Assembly (NCBI RefSeq): GCF_002631205.1
Contig: NZ_PDLO01000007.1
Coordinates: 1-64,000 of the forward strand
Origin: Neolewinella marina
GTDB taxonomy: Bacteria; Bacteroidota; Bacteroidia; Chitinophagales; Saprospiraceae
Length of the DNA stretch: 64,000 nucleotides
Direction: 5' to 3'
Numbering within the stretch: the stretch's first letter is position 1; each line of letters starts with the position of its first letter. A program made the translations under genes and the position numbers. This document shows, piece by piece, positions 19,648 to 29,087 of this stretch. Under the pieces are notes generated by a model. The model did no database searches, was not told where the DNA came from, and saw only the letters and a list, made by a program, of their open reading frames with translations.

Positions 19648-22647
19648 ATGCGAATTTCTTTATTCCTACTGCTGTGGTGCAGCCTGACGGCTGTGTCTGC
19701 GGCTAACCTGCCCCCCGGCACACTGGCGCCGCTGGTGGAAATTACCGGCATCGTCACCGACGAAAGCGGGATGCCCCTGATCGGGGCCACCATCCTGGAG
19801 GAGGGTACCACGAACGGTACCGTCACCGACCTGGACGGCCGTTTCTCGATTGACGTCAAGAGCGACGACCCCCATCTGGTGGTGACCTACACCGGCTACC
19901 AGAGCCAGATCATTCAGGTGGGCAGCCAGACCAACTTCGAGATTGTCATGCTCGAGGATTCCGAGACCCTCGACGAGGTCGTCGTAGTAGGCTACGGTAT
20001 CCAGAAAAAGCGGGACGTAACGGCCTCCATTTCCAGCCTGAACGACGAGCAGATCAAGAAGATCGCGACCTCCAGTGGCGTGGACGCCATGCAGGGCCAG
20101 GTCAGTGGCGTCGACATCGTCAGCGGCGGTGGCCGACCGGGTGCCAACCCCAGCATCCGCATCCGCGGTCGGCGGTCGCTCTCGGCCTCCAACGACCCCC
20201 TCTTCGTGATCGACGGTATTCCCCAGACCAGTGGTACCAGCGCCATTGCGGACATCAACCCCCAGGACATCGAATCGATGGAGATCCTGAAGGACGCCGC
20301 CGGCACGGCCATTTACGGTAGCCGGGGCTCCAACGGCGTAGTCATCATCACCACCAAGCGCGGTTCGGCCGGCCGGACCATCGTGAGCTACGACGGCTAC
20401 TACGGCGGCACCAGCGCCTCGAACACCGTGGACATGATGAACGGCGAGGAATTCGCCGCCATGAAGCGCGAGAGCCAGCGCGACGGCTGGAACGGCGCCA
20501 TCCCCCCCGATGAGACCGTCTTCCAGGACCCCACCGAACTGGAAAGCATCGCCATGGGCCGCAGCACCGACTTCCAGGACCTCGTCCTGAACGACGGATG
20601 GCAGATGAACCACCAGCTGGGCGTCCGCGGCGGTACCGAAGCTACCCAGTTCAACATCTCCCTGGGCTACTTCGACGAGCAGGGCATCATCTCGAACATG
20701 GACTTCAAGCGCTACACCGCCCGGGTGAACCTGGACCAGAAAATTGGCTCCATCTTCAAGGCCGGTATCTCGTTTACCCTGTCCAACTCCCTGCAGAACT
20801 ACGGCTCCAACGCTACCCTCGGCGAAGCCCTGGCGAACAACCCCCTGGGCGTCCCCTACAACGAGGATGGCTCGGTGCGCTTCCTGCCCACCAACGACGG
20901 TATCCGTACCAACCCCCTCTCGGAACTGGTCGAGAATGCCTACATCGACGACCGCCGGGTTACCCGCCTTTTCGCGCCGATCTACCTGAAGGCCGACCTG
21001 ATGCCCGGGCTGGTGTTCACCACCAACTTCGGTCCTGACATCCGCTACTACCGCCGCGGTGAATTCCGGGGCAGCTTCACCAACGACAACCGGGGTGGCC
21101 CCGCCGACGCCGGTATCACCAACAGCCAGGACTTCGGTTACACCTGGGAGAACATCCTCAACTACAACAGGACCATCGGGGAGGGCAACGATCTCGGACT
21201 GACCTTCCTGCAGTCGATTCAGGCCCTGCGCTACGAGCAGAACAGCGTGGACGTACTGAACCTGCCCTACGAGGAGCAAATGTTCTACAATATCGGTACC
21301 GCCGAAGTAAAGGGCGACCTGAGCTCTACCCTGAGCGAATGGCAGCTGGCATCCTTCATGGGCCGGGCCAACTACTCTATCCAGAACAAGTACCTGGTAC
21401 AGGTGAGCCTGCGGGCCGACGGCTCCAGCCGCCTGGCCAAGGGCAACCAGTGGAACTACTTCCCCGGCTTCTCCCTCGGCTGGCGGGTCGGTGAGGAAGG
21501 CTTCCTCGACGGCGCCGGCTGGCTCAACGACCTGAAGCTGCGCGTCAGCTACGGTGAGGTAGGCAACACCGCCGTATCGCCCTACAGCACCCAGGGTGCC
21601 CTGCAGCGTACGGTCTACGCCTGGGACGAAAGCCCCGCCTTCGGTTTCGCCCTCCGCGATATCCCCAACGCCGAACTGAGCTGGGAGGTGTCCAAAACCC
21701 TGAACGCGGGCGTCGACTTCGACATCCTTAACGGCCGGGTCAACGGCTCCTTCGAGATCTACCGCACCAATACCGAAGACATCCTGCTGGCGCGCAACCT
21801 GCCCCCCACTTCGGGCTACTCCAGCGTACTGCAGAACATCGGCTCCACCCAGACCAAGGGTGCCGAACTGGTGCTGGGCGCCGGCATCCTGCGCAACCCC
21901 ACGGGACTGAGCTGGGACGTCGACTTCAACATCTCCGGCTACCGGGAATCGATCACCGAGCTGGCCCTCACCGACGACGAGGGCAACCCCATCGACGACG
22001 TGGGCAACGGCTGGTTCATCGGACAGCCCCTGAACGTATTCTACGACTACAACAAGATCGGCATCTACCAGGCCAACGAAGTGGAACTGGCCGACAGCCG
22101 GGAAAACAAGGTGCCCGGGGAAATTAAGCTCGAAGACATCGACGGCGATGGCGTAATCACTCCGGCCGACCGGGTGATCCTCGGCTCCGACGTGCCCGAC
22201 TTCTTCGGCGGCCTCACCAACCGCTTTGAGTACCGCGGCGTGGACCTCTCTATCTTCTTTTTCTTCCGCCAGGGACAAATGATCTCCAGCAACTTCCACC
22301 GCGGCAACAACAGCCTGTTCGCCCGCTACAACAACCTGGACGTTGACTACTGGACCATCGACAACCCCACCAACGCCAACCCGCGGCCCAACGAGAACCA
22401 GGAAAGCCCCCGCAACGGGTCCACCCTGAGCTACTTCGACGGCAGCTTCGTGAAACTGCGCAACGTCCAGCTCGGCTACAACCTGCCGGACAACGTGGTT
22501 TCCCGCATCGGCCTGTCGCGTTTGCGGTTCTACGTATCCGGACAGAACCTCTGGTTCAGCTCCGACTACGATACCTACGATCCTGAGACGCAGGACATCA
22601 TTCCCACCACCAAGATCATCCTGGGCGGTCTCCGAGCCACCTTCTAA
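19648..22647 (+). CDS. SusC/RagA-type TonB-linked outer-membrane transporter
   Basis: 999 residues from the ATG at 19648, chosen because the signal peptide (I-S-L-F-L-L-L-W-C-S-L-T-A-V-S-A-A) starts there. A carboxypeptidase-regulatory-like domain follows (about 30-110, with G-T-T-N-G-T-V-T-D-L-D-G-R-F), then a TonB-box-like segment D-E-V-V-V-V-G-Y-G and the plug (about 120-230, with S-I-R-I-R-G-R-R-S-L-S and P-L-F-V-I-D-G). The barrel occupies the rest and ends in A-T-F. SusC proteins import oligosaccharides or peptides with their SusD lid. The next gene is the SusD partner, 11 nt away. The substrate is unknown but glycosidase-like genes follow. Confidence 0.95.
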   Translation: MRISLFLLLWCSLTAVSAANLPPGTLAPLVEITGIVTDESGMPLIGATILEEGTTNGTVTDLDGRFSIDVKSDDPHLVVTYTGYQSQIIQVGSQTNFEIVMLEDSETLDEVVVVGYGIQKKRDVTASISSLNDEQIKKIATSSGVDAMQGQVSGVDIVSGGGRPGANPSIRIRGRRSLSASNDPLFVIDGIPQTSGTSAIADINPQDIESMEILKDAAGTAIYGSRGSNGVVIITTKRGSAGRTIVSYDGYYGGTSASNTVDMMNGEEFAAMKRESQRDGWNGAIPPDETVFQDPTELESIAMGRSTDFQDLVLNDGWQMNHQLGVRGGTEATQFNISLGYFDEQGIISNMDFKRYTARVNLDQKIGSIFKAGISFTLSNSLQNYGSNATLGEALANNPLGVPYNEDGSVRFLPTNDGIRTNPLSELVENAYIDDRRVTRLFAPIYLKADLMPGLVFTTNFGPDIRYYRRGEFRGSFTNDNRGGPADAGITNSQDFGYTWENILNYNRTIGEGNDLGLTFLQSIQALRYEQNSVDVLNLPYEEQMFYNIGTAEVKGDLSSTLSEWQLASFMGRANYSIQNKYLVQVSLRADGSSRLAKGNQWNYFPGFSLGWRVGEEGFLDGAGWLNDLKLRVSYGEVGNTAVSPYSTQGALQRTVYAWDESPAFGFALRDIPNAELSWEVSKTLNAGVDFDILNGRVNGSFEIYRTNTEDILLARNLPPTSGYSSVLQNIGSTQTKGAELVLGAGILRNPTGLSWDVDFNISGYRESITELALTDDEGNPIDDVGNGWFIGQPLNVFYDYNKIGIYQANEVELADSRENKVPGEIKLEDIDGDGVITPADRVILGSDVPDFFGGLTNRFEYRGVDLSIFFFFRQGQMISSNFHRGNNSLFARYNNLDVDYWTIDNPTNANPRPNENQESPRNGSTLSYFDGSFVKLRNVQLGYNLPDNVVSRIGLSRLRFYVSGQNLWFSSDYDTYDPETQDIIPTTKIILGGLRATF

Positions 22648-22658
22648 ATACTACAACC

Positions 22659-24347
22659 GTGAAACTCAAACACTGCATATATGCCCTTCTCCTCACGGGA
22701 GCGGGCACTATCACCACTTCCTGCGACAGCTACCTCGAGGAGGAACTGATCTCCGGGGTGTCGGCAGCAACCTACTATCCGACCGTTGCCGGTTTCGAGG
22801 ATGCCGTCAAGGCCACCTACTCCTTTATGAAGCCGTTCTACGGTGTTGAACGGGGGTTTACCATGACCATTTTCGGCACCGATACCTATACCAACGGAGC
22901 TGACGGCAGCTACAAGGGCATCAACGCCTACGACGGCCGCCTCAACGGCGCCGACAACTTCATCCAGGATACCTGGAGCGACCTCTACCGCGGCATCAAC
23001 CAGGCCAACGCCGTCATCAACCGCTCGGCCGACCTGGAAGGGCTGACCGAGGAAGACAAGACGGCCCGCCTGGCCGAAGTTCGCTTCCTGCGGGCCCTGT
23101 ACTACTTCGACCTGGTACGCTTCTACGGCGACGTCCACCTGAGCCTGGAGGAGACCGAAGGCGTGGAAATCGAGGCCAACCGTACCCCCCAGGCCGAGAT
23201 CTACAAGCAGGCCATCGTTCCCGACCTGGAATTTGCCATCAATAACCTGCCGGCCGTCCAGGACGACTATGGTCGGGCCACCAAGCCCGCCGCGGAATTC
23301 CTGCTGGCCAAGGCGCTGATGACTCGGGCCTACACCGCATTCTCGGAAAGCGGCGACGCCGCCCGTGCCGAGAGCTTGATGACCAACGTGATCCAGAACT
23401 ACGATTTCCAACTGCTCGACGATTTCTCCGACCTGTGGGACATCAATAACGAGGAGAACGCCGAGGTCATCTTCACCGTCCAGAACTCTAAGTCGCAGGT
23501 CGACGAGGGCATCGACGGCAACGGTAACCGCGGCCACCTCTACTTCCTTATGGAGTACGACAACCTGCCCGGCATGACCCGCGACATTACCAACGGACGG
23601 CCCTGGAAGCGCTTCCGCCCCACAGCCTACACCCTGAACCTGTGGGACCGCTCCGTCGACAGCCGCTACGACAAGTCGTTCAAGCACGTCTGGTACGCCA
23701 ACAACGAATCGACGATCCCCACCTGGAGCGCCGCCGAAGCCGCTGCCGGATACGGTACCGAAGGACAGCCCAAGTTCGGACTTGGAGACACCGCGGTATT
23801 CATTCCCGGCCCCCAGATGAACGATCAGTGGCCGCAGTCGCGGCAGGCCCGTACGCCCTACCTGGTCTACACCGACGACGAGTACACCGAGCGGAAGTTC
23901 CCCTCCCTGAACAAGTGGATCGACCCCACCCGCCCGAACCGTCAGCACACCCAGGGGCAGCGTGACTTCATCCTGATGCGTCTGGCCGATGCCTACCTGA
24001 TCCGTGCCGAGGCACGACTGATGCAGAACGACATGGAAGGTGCCGCCGAGGACATCAATACCATCCGCCTGCGCTCCGCCGTCGCAGGACAGGAAGATGA
24101 AATCATGATCGATGCCAGTCAGGTGAACCTGGACTTCCTGCTGGACGAGCGCGCCCGCGAACTGGTCGGCGAAGGCCACCGCTGGTTCGACCTCACCCGC
24201 ACCGGCACCCTGATCGAAAGGGTGAAGAAGTACAACCCGGAAGGAGGACCGAACATCGAAACCTTCCACGTACTGCGGCCCATACCGCAGGATCAGATCG
24301 ACCGGACCCTGGGAGGATACCCCCAGAACCCGGGCTACAATACCTAA
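22659..24347 (+). CDS. SusD/RagB-type surface glycan-binding lipoprotein
   Basis: 562 residues beginning with a GTG 11 nt after the SusC stop. The N-terminus has a hydrophobic stretch ending T-T-S-C, a relaxed lipobox; the Cys is residue 22. The body shows the SusD TPR-like helices (W-S-D-L-Y-R-G-I-N-Q-A-N-A-V-I-N, R-F-L-R-A-L-Y-Y-F-D-L-V-R-F-Y-G-D-V) and the C-terminal E-R-A-R-E-L-V-G-E-G-H-R-W-F-D-L motif (here D-E-R-A-R-E). It forms the lid of the SusC transporter on the cell surface. A strong terminator follows, so SusC-SusD are one transcript. Confidence 0.95.
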   Translation: MKLKHCIYALLLTGAGTITTSCDSYLEEELISGVSAATYYPTVAGFEDAVKATYSFMKPFYGVERGFTMTIFGTDTYTNGADGSYKGINAYDGRLNGADNFIQDTWSDLYRGINQANAVINRSADLEGLTEEDKTARLAEVRFLRALYYFDLVRFYGDVHLSLEETEGVEIEANRTPQAEIYKQAIVPDLEFAINNLPAVQDDYGRATKPAAEFLLAKALMTRAYTAFSESGDAARAESLMTNVIQNYDFQLLDDFSDLWDINNEENAEVIFTVQNSKSQVDEGIDGNGNRGHLYFLMEYDNLPGMTRDITNGRPWKRFRPTAYTLNLWDRSVDSRYDKSFKHVWYANNESTIPTWSAAEAAAGYGTEGQPKFGLGDTAVFIPGPQMNDQWPQSRQARTPYLVYTDDEYTERKFPSLNKWIDPTRPNRQHTQGQRDFILMRLADAYLIRAEARLMQNDMEGAAEDINTIRLRSAVAGQEDEIMIDASQVNLDFLLDERARELVGEGHRWFDLTRTGTLIERVKKYNPEGGPNIETFHVLRPIPQDQIDRTLGGYPQNPGYNT

Positions 24348-24353
24348 TCGCCG

Positions 24354-24389
24354 AGAGCGGCCTTCCCCCCGGAAGGCCGCTCTTTTTTT
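24354..24389 (+). terminator. Strong intrinsic terminator after susD
   Basis: A perfect 13-bp stem, AGAGCGGCCTTCC (24354-24366) with GGAAGGCCGCTCT (24371-24383), closes a CCCC loop and runs into seven or eight T residues (24382-24389). It ends the susCD transcript 7 nt after the stop codon. Confidence 0.93.
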
Positions 24390-24476
24390 CTGACAAAACG
24401 GAAAAATGAAAAAAATGGCGAAATGGCAAAAATAAGTGACGAACTCACCAAACAAATGTTTTCACACGTACTTTAT

Positions 24477-24717
24477 GGGGGTATACCATCCGGTGCAACC
24501 GGGGCTGAACCCGGAAGGCCGGCCTTGATTCATAACGGAAAAACCATTCCCGCAACCGCGGAACCAAGGATCACCACCTACAAGTAAGAAATACCCCTAG
24601 TGGACTCCCCCGGGAGACAGGCCTATAGTGTTGTTGTGTGCGTTTTGTTAGTGAGTGTCAAAGTGAGTAGTGAGGGTAAGACCAGGCATCAGGCTTCGTC
24701 TTACCCTCTTTTTTTTT
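24477..24717 (+). ncRNA. Candidate structured RNA or leader ending in a terminator
   Basis: Between the susD terminator and the next gene lie about 430 bases without a supported CDS. GGGGGTAT (24477-24484) can pair with ATACCCCT (24591-24598) and encloses several small stems, for example CCGG/CCGG around 24490-24502, AAGGCCGGCCTT at 24515-24526 and CCGC/GCGG near 24550-24561. Downstream, 24672-24708 forms a perfect 11-bp terminator stem followed by nine T. The layout is that of a stand-alone sRNA or of a leader that attenuates the DUF1593 gene starting 106 nt further on. Some words recall cobalamin riboswitches, but the set is incomplete. No promoter is clear. Confidence 0.4.
24672..24717 (+). 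terminator. Second intrinsic terminator, without an upstream CDS
   Basis: GAGGGTAAGAC (24672-24682) pairs perfectly with GTCTTACCCTC (24698-24708) over a 15-nt loop and is followed by nine T (24709-24717). No reading frame ends just upstream, so it terminates a non-coding transcript or is an attenuator for the gene at 24823. Confidence 0.9.
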
Positions 24718-24822
24718 GCGTGAGCTGTGCCCCTCCTGACAATCGTGGCAGCTGGGCCCTATCTTCCAATTTTCCGGGTGTTGCGGCGCGGCCGCGGGTG
24801 CCCGGATGACACATCCAACGCC

Positions 24823-26337
24823 ATGACCCACTCACTTCCCCACCTCCTATTGCTGATTCTGGCCCTGGTCCTTGCCGCTCCACCAACGGCCGGAGGGCAA
24901 GCGGCGAAACCCCGCACGGTGGTAACCACCGACGGAGAGATCGACGACGTGGACTCCTTCATCCGCTTGCTGCTCTACGCCAACGAACTCGAGCTGGAAG
25001 GGCTGATCTACAGCAGCTCCATGTGGCACTACAAGGGCGACGGGAGGGGAACCACCATGGTTTCGGAAATGGACATGACCCGCCGCATCTACGGGGAACG
25101 CAGCGAACTGCGGTGGCCCGGGGAAGCGTGGATCCAGGAACTCATCCGGGCCTACGGGGAGGTATACCCCAACCTTTCGCAACACGCCGCGGGCTATCCA
25201 CCCGCCGACTCCCTGCTGCAGCTGGTCCGGGTAGGCAACATCACCTTCGAAGGCGAAATGGAAAACGATACGGAGGGCTCGGACTTCATCCGGGAACTGC
25301 TGTTGGACGAGGACCCACGGCCCATCTACCTGCAGGTGTGGGGCGGCACCAACACCATTGCCCGCGCCCTGAAGTCGATCGAGGAGCGGTACGGGGATAC
25401 CCCGGAATGGCCCGAGATCTACCAGAAAGTAGGGGAGAAGGCCATCATCTACACCGTGATGGACCAGGACGCCACCTACCGCAACTACATCGGCAAGCAG
25501 TGGCCGAACATTCCCGTACTCTACAACTCCTGGCAATTCTGGGTGATGGCCTACAACTGGAAAAAGGCGGTCCCCCCGGAACTCCAGTACTGGCTGGGCG
25601 GGGACTTCATGGGCGAGCACATCATCCAGGGGCACGGCCCCCTTACGGCCCGCTACTACAGCTACGGCGACGGGCAGCAGCAGGCCGGTGATCCGGAACA
25701 CATCCACGGCGACCCCGACAAGCTGGAAAATGCCCAGTGGGGCAGCTTCGTGCCCTACGACTTCATCTCCGAAGGAGATTCCCCCGCCTTCCTCCACCTG
25801 GTCGACGTTGGGCTGGATAACCTGGAACACCCCGAGTGGGGCGGCTGGGGTGGTCGCCTGGTTCCCTCCGATACGGTGGCCGGGCGTTGGGAAGACGGAC
25901 CCGCCGCCGCCGACTATAACCCCTACACCGAGGCTGCCGATACCGCCTATGCCCTCACCCGCTGGTTGCCGGCCCTGCAGCGCGACTTTGCCGCCCGCGC
26001 CGACTGGTGCGTGGAGCCCTACGACCGCGCCAACCACCCGCCAACCGTGAGCGTAACCGGTGCCCGCCGCCGCGTGGTCCAACCCGGTGACAAGGTCGTC
26101 CTGGAAGCCTCGGCCACTGACCCCGACGGCGACGAAGTGCAGTTCCACTGGTGGCAGTACGGTGAGGTGGATTCCTACGCCGGGGAGGCCATGATCATCC
26201 TGGACGGCCCCCGGGCCACCGTAACCGTGCCCCGCGACATCAAGACCGGAGAAACCCTCCACTTCATCCTCTCGGCCACCGATGGGGGGGCACCTTCCCT
26301 GACCCGCTACGCGAGGATTGTCCTGACGGCGGAATAA
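24823..26337 (+). CDS. DUF1593 (Sde182-like) secreted nucleoside-hydrolase-fold protein
   Basis: 504 residues from the ATG at 24823, which starts a signal peptide (L-L-L-L-I-L-A-L-V-L-A-A). The domain at about 28-330 belongs to the DUF1593 family, first noted in a cellulose-binding protein of Saccharophagus; T-T-D-G-E-I-D-D-V-D-S near residue 37 resembles the Asp cluster that binds calcium in nucleoside hydrolases. The last ~100 residues form an Ig-like beta domain (P-P-T-V-S-V-T-G, then D-P-D-G-D-E-V). It probably acts on extracellular glycans or glycosides with the adjacent SusCD and glycosidase. A GTG at 24727 is a less likely start, as it would place 32 unrelated residues before the signal peptide. 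Confidence 0.82.
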   Translation: MTHSLPHLLLLILALVLAAPPTAGGQAAKPRTVVTTDGEIDDVDSFIRLLLYANELELEGLIYSSSMWHYKGDGRGTTMVSEMDMTRRIYGERSELRWPGEAWIQELIRAYGEVYPNLSQHAAGYPPADSLLQLVRVGNITFEGEMENDTEGSDFIRELLLDEDPRPIYLQVWGGTNTIARALKSIEERYGDTPEWPEIYQKVGEKAIIYTVMDQDATYRNYIGKQWPNIPVLYNSWQFWVMAYNWKKAVPPELQYWLGGDFMGEHIIQGHGPLTARYYSYGDGQQQAGDPEHIHGDPDKLENAQWGSFVPYDFISEGDSPAFLHLVDVGLDNLEHPEWGGWGGRLVPSDTVAGRWEDGPAAADYNPYTEAADTAYALTRWLPALQRDFAARADWCVEPYDRANHPPTVSVTGARRRVVQPGDKVVLEASATDPDGDEVQFHWWQYGEVDSYAGEAMIILDGPRATVTVPRDIKTGETLHFILSATDGGAPSLTRYARIVLTAE

Positions 26338-26460
26338 CCGACCGTTCCCGGCACCCGCGTCCGCGCCCCGATTTGTTTGGAGAAAGGAAGTGAACCCCGG
26401 ACCGTCATCGGGTTTGGTAAGTGAGGCCCCACCGGTAGTGGCAGCCGCAACCCCGACAGC

Positions 26461-29082
26461 ATGCGCGACCCCGAAACTTCCGATATTCTCTACGCCCATT
26501 CCGTCTTCACCGTCCACGCCGACCGGGTGCAGCAGGGCGACAACCTGGCCCTGGCGCTTTCGCCCACCCACCTCGTTTCCAATTACCGCAGTCCGGCCAG
26601 CGCCACTTTCTCTCGCCTGATCCACTTCAACGTGAGCATCAACGAGAAGGACAACGAGCTGCCGCCCGGTATCCACCACTGGGTCGTAGTCGGGGACGGG
26701 GAGCGACAGTCGCCCGTGATCACCTTCGGGGAAAGGCCGGAAGGAAATCCGCCCCTGCCCCCGTCCTACCTCCCGGTGAATGTGCCCTATACCTTCCGGA
26801 TAGACGTTTCCCCGGTACTGAATCAGTTCCGCGAGCGGGGCTACTACGAAACCTACGATTGCACCCGGATCGCCGAAGCCGACTTCAAGGGATTCTACCT
26901 GGCCGGTGGCTCCGAGCCGCTGACCTGGGATTACGTGAGCCTGGAAGAGCACGGGCTGCGCCTCATGCCGACGGGGGAAGGGGATATTTACAGCCTGACG
27001 GTAACACTTAACCCCTATCACCCGGTAGAGGCCGAAGACCGGGAATGGCGGGCGAGCCTCGACCTGAGCGACCAGCCGCAGTACCACTCCGATCAACCCC
27101 TGGTGGACGCCCTGTTCAACTTGGCACGGGAAGAGGCCCGCCGCAACATAGAGGCCGACGGCACCTTCCGCACGGGGGCGGAGTGGGGGGGCGTCTGGAC
27201 CCGCGACATCAGTTACAGCATCCTGCTTTCCCTGGCCTTTCTGGAACCGGAGGTGGCCAAGAACAGCCTGCGCCGTAAGGTGAAGCGCGGCCGCATCGTA
27301 CAGGATACCGGCTCGGGTGGGGCTTGGCCGGTCTCCACCGACCGCACCACCTGGGTACTGGCCGCCTGGGAGATTTACCGGGTTACCGGAGAGGGGGAGT
27401 GGCTGCGGGAAGTCTTTCCCATCATTCGGGACACCCTGGAAGACGACCGGAAGACGCTTCGCGACCCGGCCACCGGGCTGTACCGCGGCGAATCCTCCTT
27501 TCTCGACTGGCGGGAGCAGACCTACCCGAAGTGGATGACGAACGCCGACATCTTCGCCTCCCTGAACCTCGGTACCAACGCCGTCCACTACCGGGCCCAC
27601 CGCATCCTGGCGGAAATGGCCCGGGAGCTGGGCGAATCTCCCGCCCCCTACGATGAGTGGGCGGAGGAGATCAGGGCAGGCATCAACGACCACCTCTGGA
27701 GCGAAGAGCGGGGCTACTACGGGCAGTACCGCTATGGCCGCTCCCACCCGGTCCTTTCCGACCGCTTCGAAGCCCTCGGGGAAGCCCTGAGCATCCTGTT
27801 CGGGGTGGCGGATGTCGACCGGGCGCGCTCCATCGTAGCCAGGTCCCCCCTGACGCCCTTTGGGGTATCGTGTATCTACCCCCAGATCCCGGGCATCTCC
27901 CCTTACCACAACAACGGCATCTGGCCATTCGTACAGGCCTACTGGAACCTGGCCGCGGCGCGCACCGGCAAAGAAGCGGTGCTCAGCCACGGCCTGGCGG
28001 CCATCTACCGGGCGGCGGGCCTGTTCCTGACCAACTACGAGAACATGGTGGCGGACACCGGAGACTTCCTCGGTACCGAGATCAATTCCCGGCGGATGCT
28101 CTGGAGCATTGCCGGTAACCTGGCCATGGTGTACCGGGTCTTCCTGGGTATGGAGTTTACCTCCAGCGGACTGCGGTTCTCACCAGCCGTTCCCCGGGCG
28201 TATGCGGGCCGGAAGTCCCTGACCAAATTCCGCTACCGCCAGGCCACCCTTTCCGTTTCCGTGGAGGGCTACGGCAATCGCATTGCCGCGTTCTTGCTGG
28301 ATGGGGAAGCCCGGGAAGAGCCGCTGGTCCCGTCGGAGATCCAAGGTGAGCACACGGTCCTGATTAGCCTGTCAAATGAGGAGTTTTCTGCGGGGAAGTC
28401 CAACCCCGTGCCCAACGCCTTCAGTTTGCCGACTCCCCGCGCGACCCGGTCAGGCGGGCAGCTCGTGTGGCCCCCGGTGGCCGGAGCCCAGGGGTACCGC
28501 ATCTACCGCAATGGGAAGCCCTGGCAGGACACCCACCGCGAGTCGGTGGAGCTTTCCGCAGCGGGTGATTTTGCCGTTTACCAGGTCAGCGCCCACGCGG
28601 AGGATGGCCTGTCTTCCTTCCTGAGTGAGCCCGTCTGGCGGGCCGCTCATGTGATTGAGTTGCAGGTCGAAGACTTTGCCCCGGCGGCCGATCTACCGTA
28701 CACTGGATTTTCGGGGGCTGGTTTCGTGGAGGTTTCCACCGACCTGAACCGCTGCCTGGAACTGGAGGTGACGGTAGAGCGGGCGGGCGATTACCTGGTT
28801 GACGTCCGCTTCGCCAACGGTAGCGGTCCGGTGAACACCGACAACCAGTGCGCGATCCGGAGCCTGTACGTGAACGATTCCTACCGGGACGTCCTGGTCT
28901 TTCCGCAGCGGGGGCAGGACGAGTGGTCCGACTGGGGCTGGTCCAATACGTTGCGTATCACCCTGGAGAGTGGCAAAAACCGCCTGCACATCCGGTTTGA
29001 AGACTGGAACCACAACATGAACGTAGCGGTAAACCGCGCCATGCTGGATGTAGTCCGACTTATTGCCGTAGGGAAGGGGTAG
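26461..29082 (+). CDS. Six-hairpin glycosidase with FnIII-like and CBM-like C-terminus
   Basis: 873 residues. Residues about 1-190 are a beta-rich domain. About 195-580 carry an (alpha/alpha)6 toroid similar to glycogen-debranching/GH63-type enzymes, with E-W-G-G-V-W-T-R-D-I-S-Y-S, S-F-L-D-W-R-E-Q and S-P-Y-H-N-N-G-I-W-P-F as conserved acidic or aromatic patches. A fibronectin-III-like module follows (about 640-730), then a CBM6/35-like beta-sandwich (about 732-873, L-Q-V-E-D-F, with G-D-Y-L-V-D-V-R-F-A-N-G). No signal peptide is visible from the ATG at 26461. It probably trims oligosaccharides imported by SusCD or is exported another way. Exact specificity unknown. Confidence 0.8.
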   Translation: MRDPETSDILYAHSVFTVHADRVQQGDNLALALSPTHLVSNYRSPASATFSRLIHFNVSINEKDNELPPGIHHWVVVGDGERQSPVITFGERPEGNPPLPPSYLPVNVPYTFRIDVSPVLNQFRERGYYETYDCTRIAEADFKGFYLAGGSEPLTWDYVSLEEHGLRLMPTGEGDIYSLTVTLNPYHPVEAEDREWRASLDLSDQPQYHSDQPLVDALFNLAREEARRNIEADGTFRTGAEWGGVWTRDISYSILLSLAFLEPEVAKNSLRRKVKRGRIVQDTGSGGAWPVSTDRTTWVLAAWEIYRVTGEGEWLREVFPIIRDTLEDDRKTLRDPATGLYRGESSFLDWREQTYPKWMTNADIFASLNLGTNAVHYRAHRILAEMARELGESPAPYDEWAEEIRAGINDHLWSEERGYYGQYRYGRSHPVLSDRFEALGEALSILFGVADVDRARSIVARSPLTPFGVSCIYPQIPGISPYHNNGIWPFVQAYWNLAAARTGKEAVLSHGLAAIYRAAGLFLTNYENMVADTGDFLGTEINSRRMLWSIAGNLAMVYRVFLGMEFTSSGLRFSPAVPRAYAGRKSLTKFRYRQATLSVSVEGYGNRIAAFLLDGEAREEPLVPSEIQGEHTVLISLSNEEFSAGKSNPVPNAFSLPTPRATRSGGQLVWPPVAGAQGYRIYRNGKPWQDTHRESVELSAAGDFAVYQVSAHAEDGLSSFLSEPVWRAAHVIELQVEDFAPAADLPYTGFSGAGFVEVSTDLNRCLELEVTVERAGDYLVDVRFANGSGPVNTDNQCAIRSLYVNDSYRDVLVFPQRGQDEWSDWGWSNTLRITLESGKNRLHIRFEDWNHNMNVAVNRAMLDVVRLIAVGKG

Positions 29083-29087
29083 GGGGC

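Noticed and set aside
19666-22299. 877-codon open frame on the minus strand opposite susC
   Set aside because: It mirrors a well-supported SusC gene; the translation is Val/Gly/Asp-rich without any domain. Long antisense frames are expected at this GC content.
24477-24640. Cobalamin riboswitch upstream of the DUF1593 gene
   Set aside because: CCGGTGCAA, CCCGCAACC and GGGAGACAGGCC resemble parts of the consensus, but the B12 box and core order are not complete, and the downstream genes are not B12-related. Kept only as an unnamed structured RNA candidate.
24847-27990. 1047-codon minus-strand frame opposite the DUF1593 and glycosidase genes
   Set aside because: It spans two genes with clear domains and a gap; its own sequence is low-complexity and has no motif.
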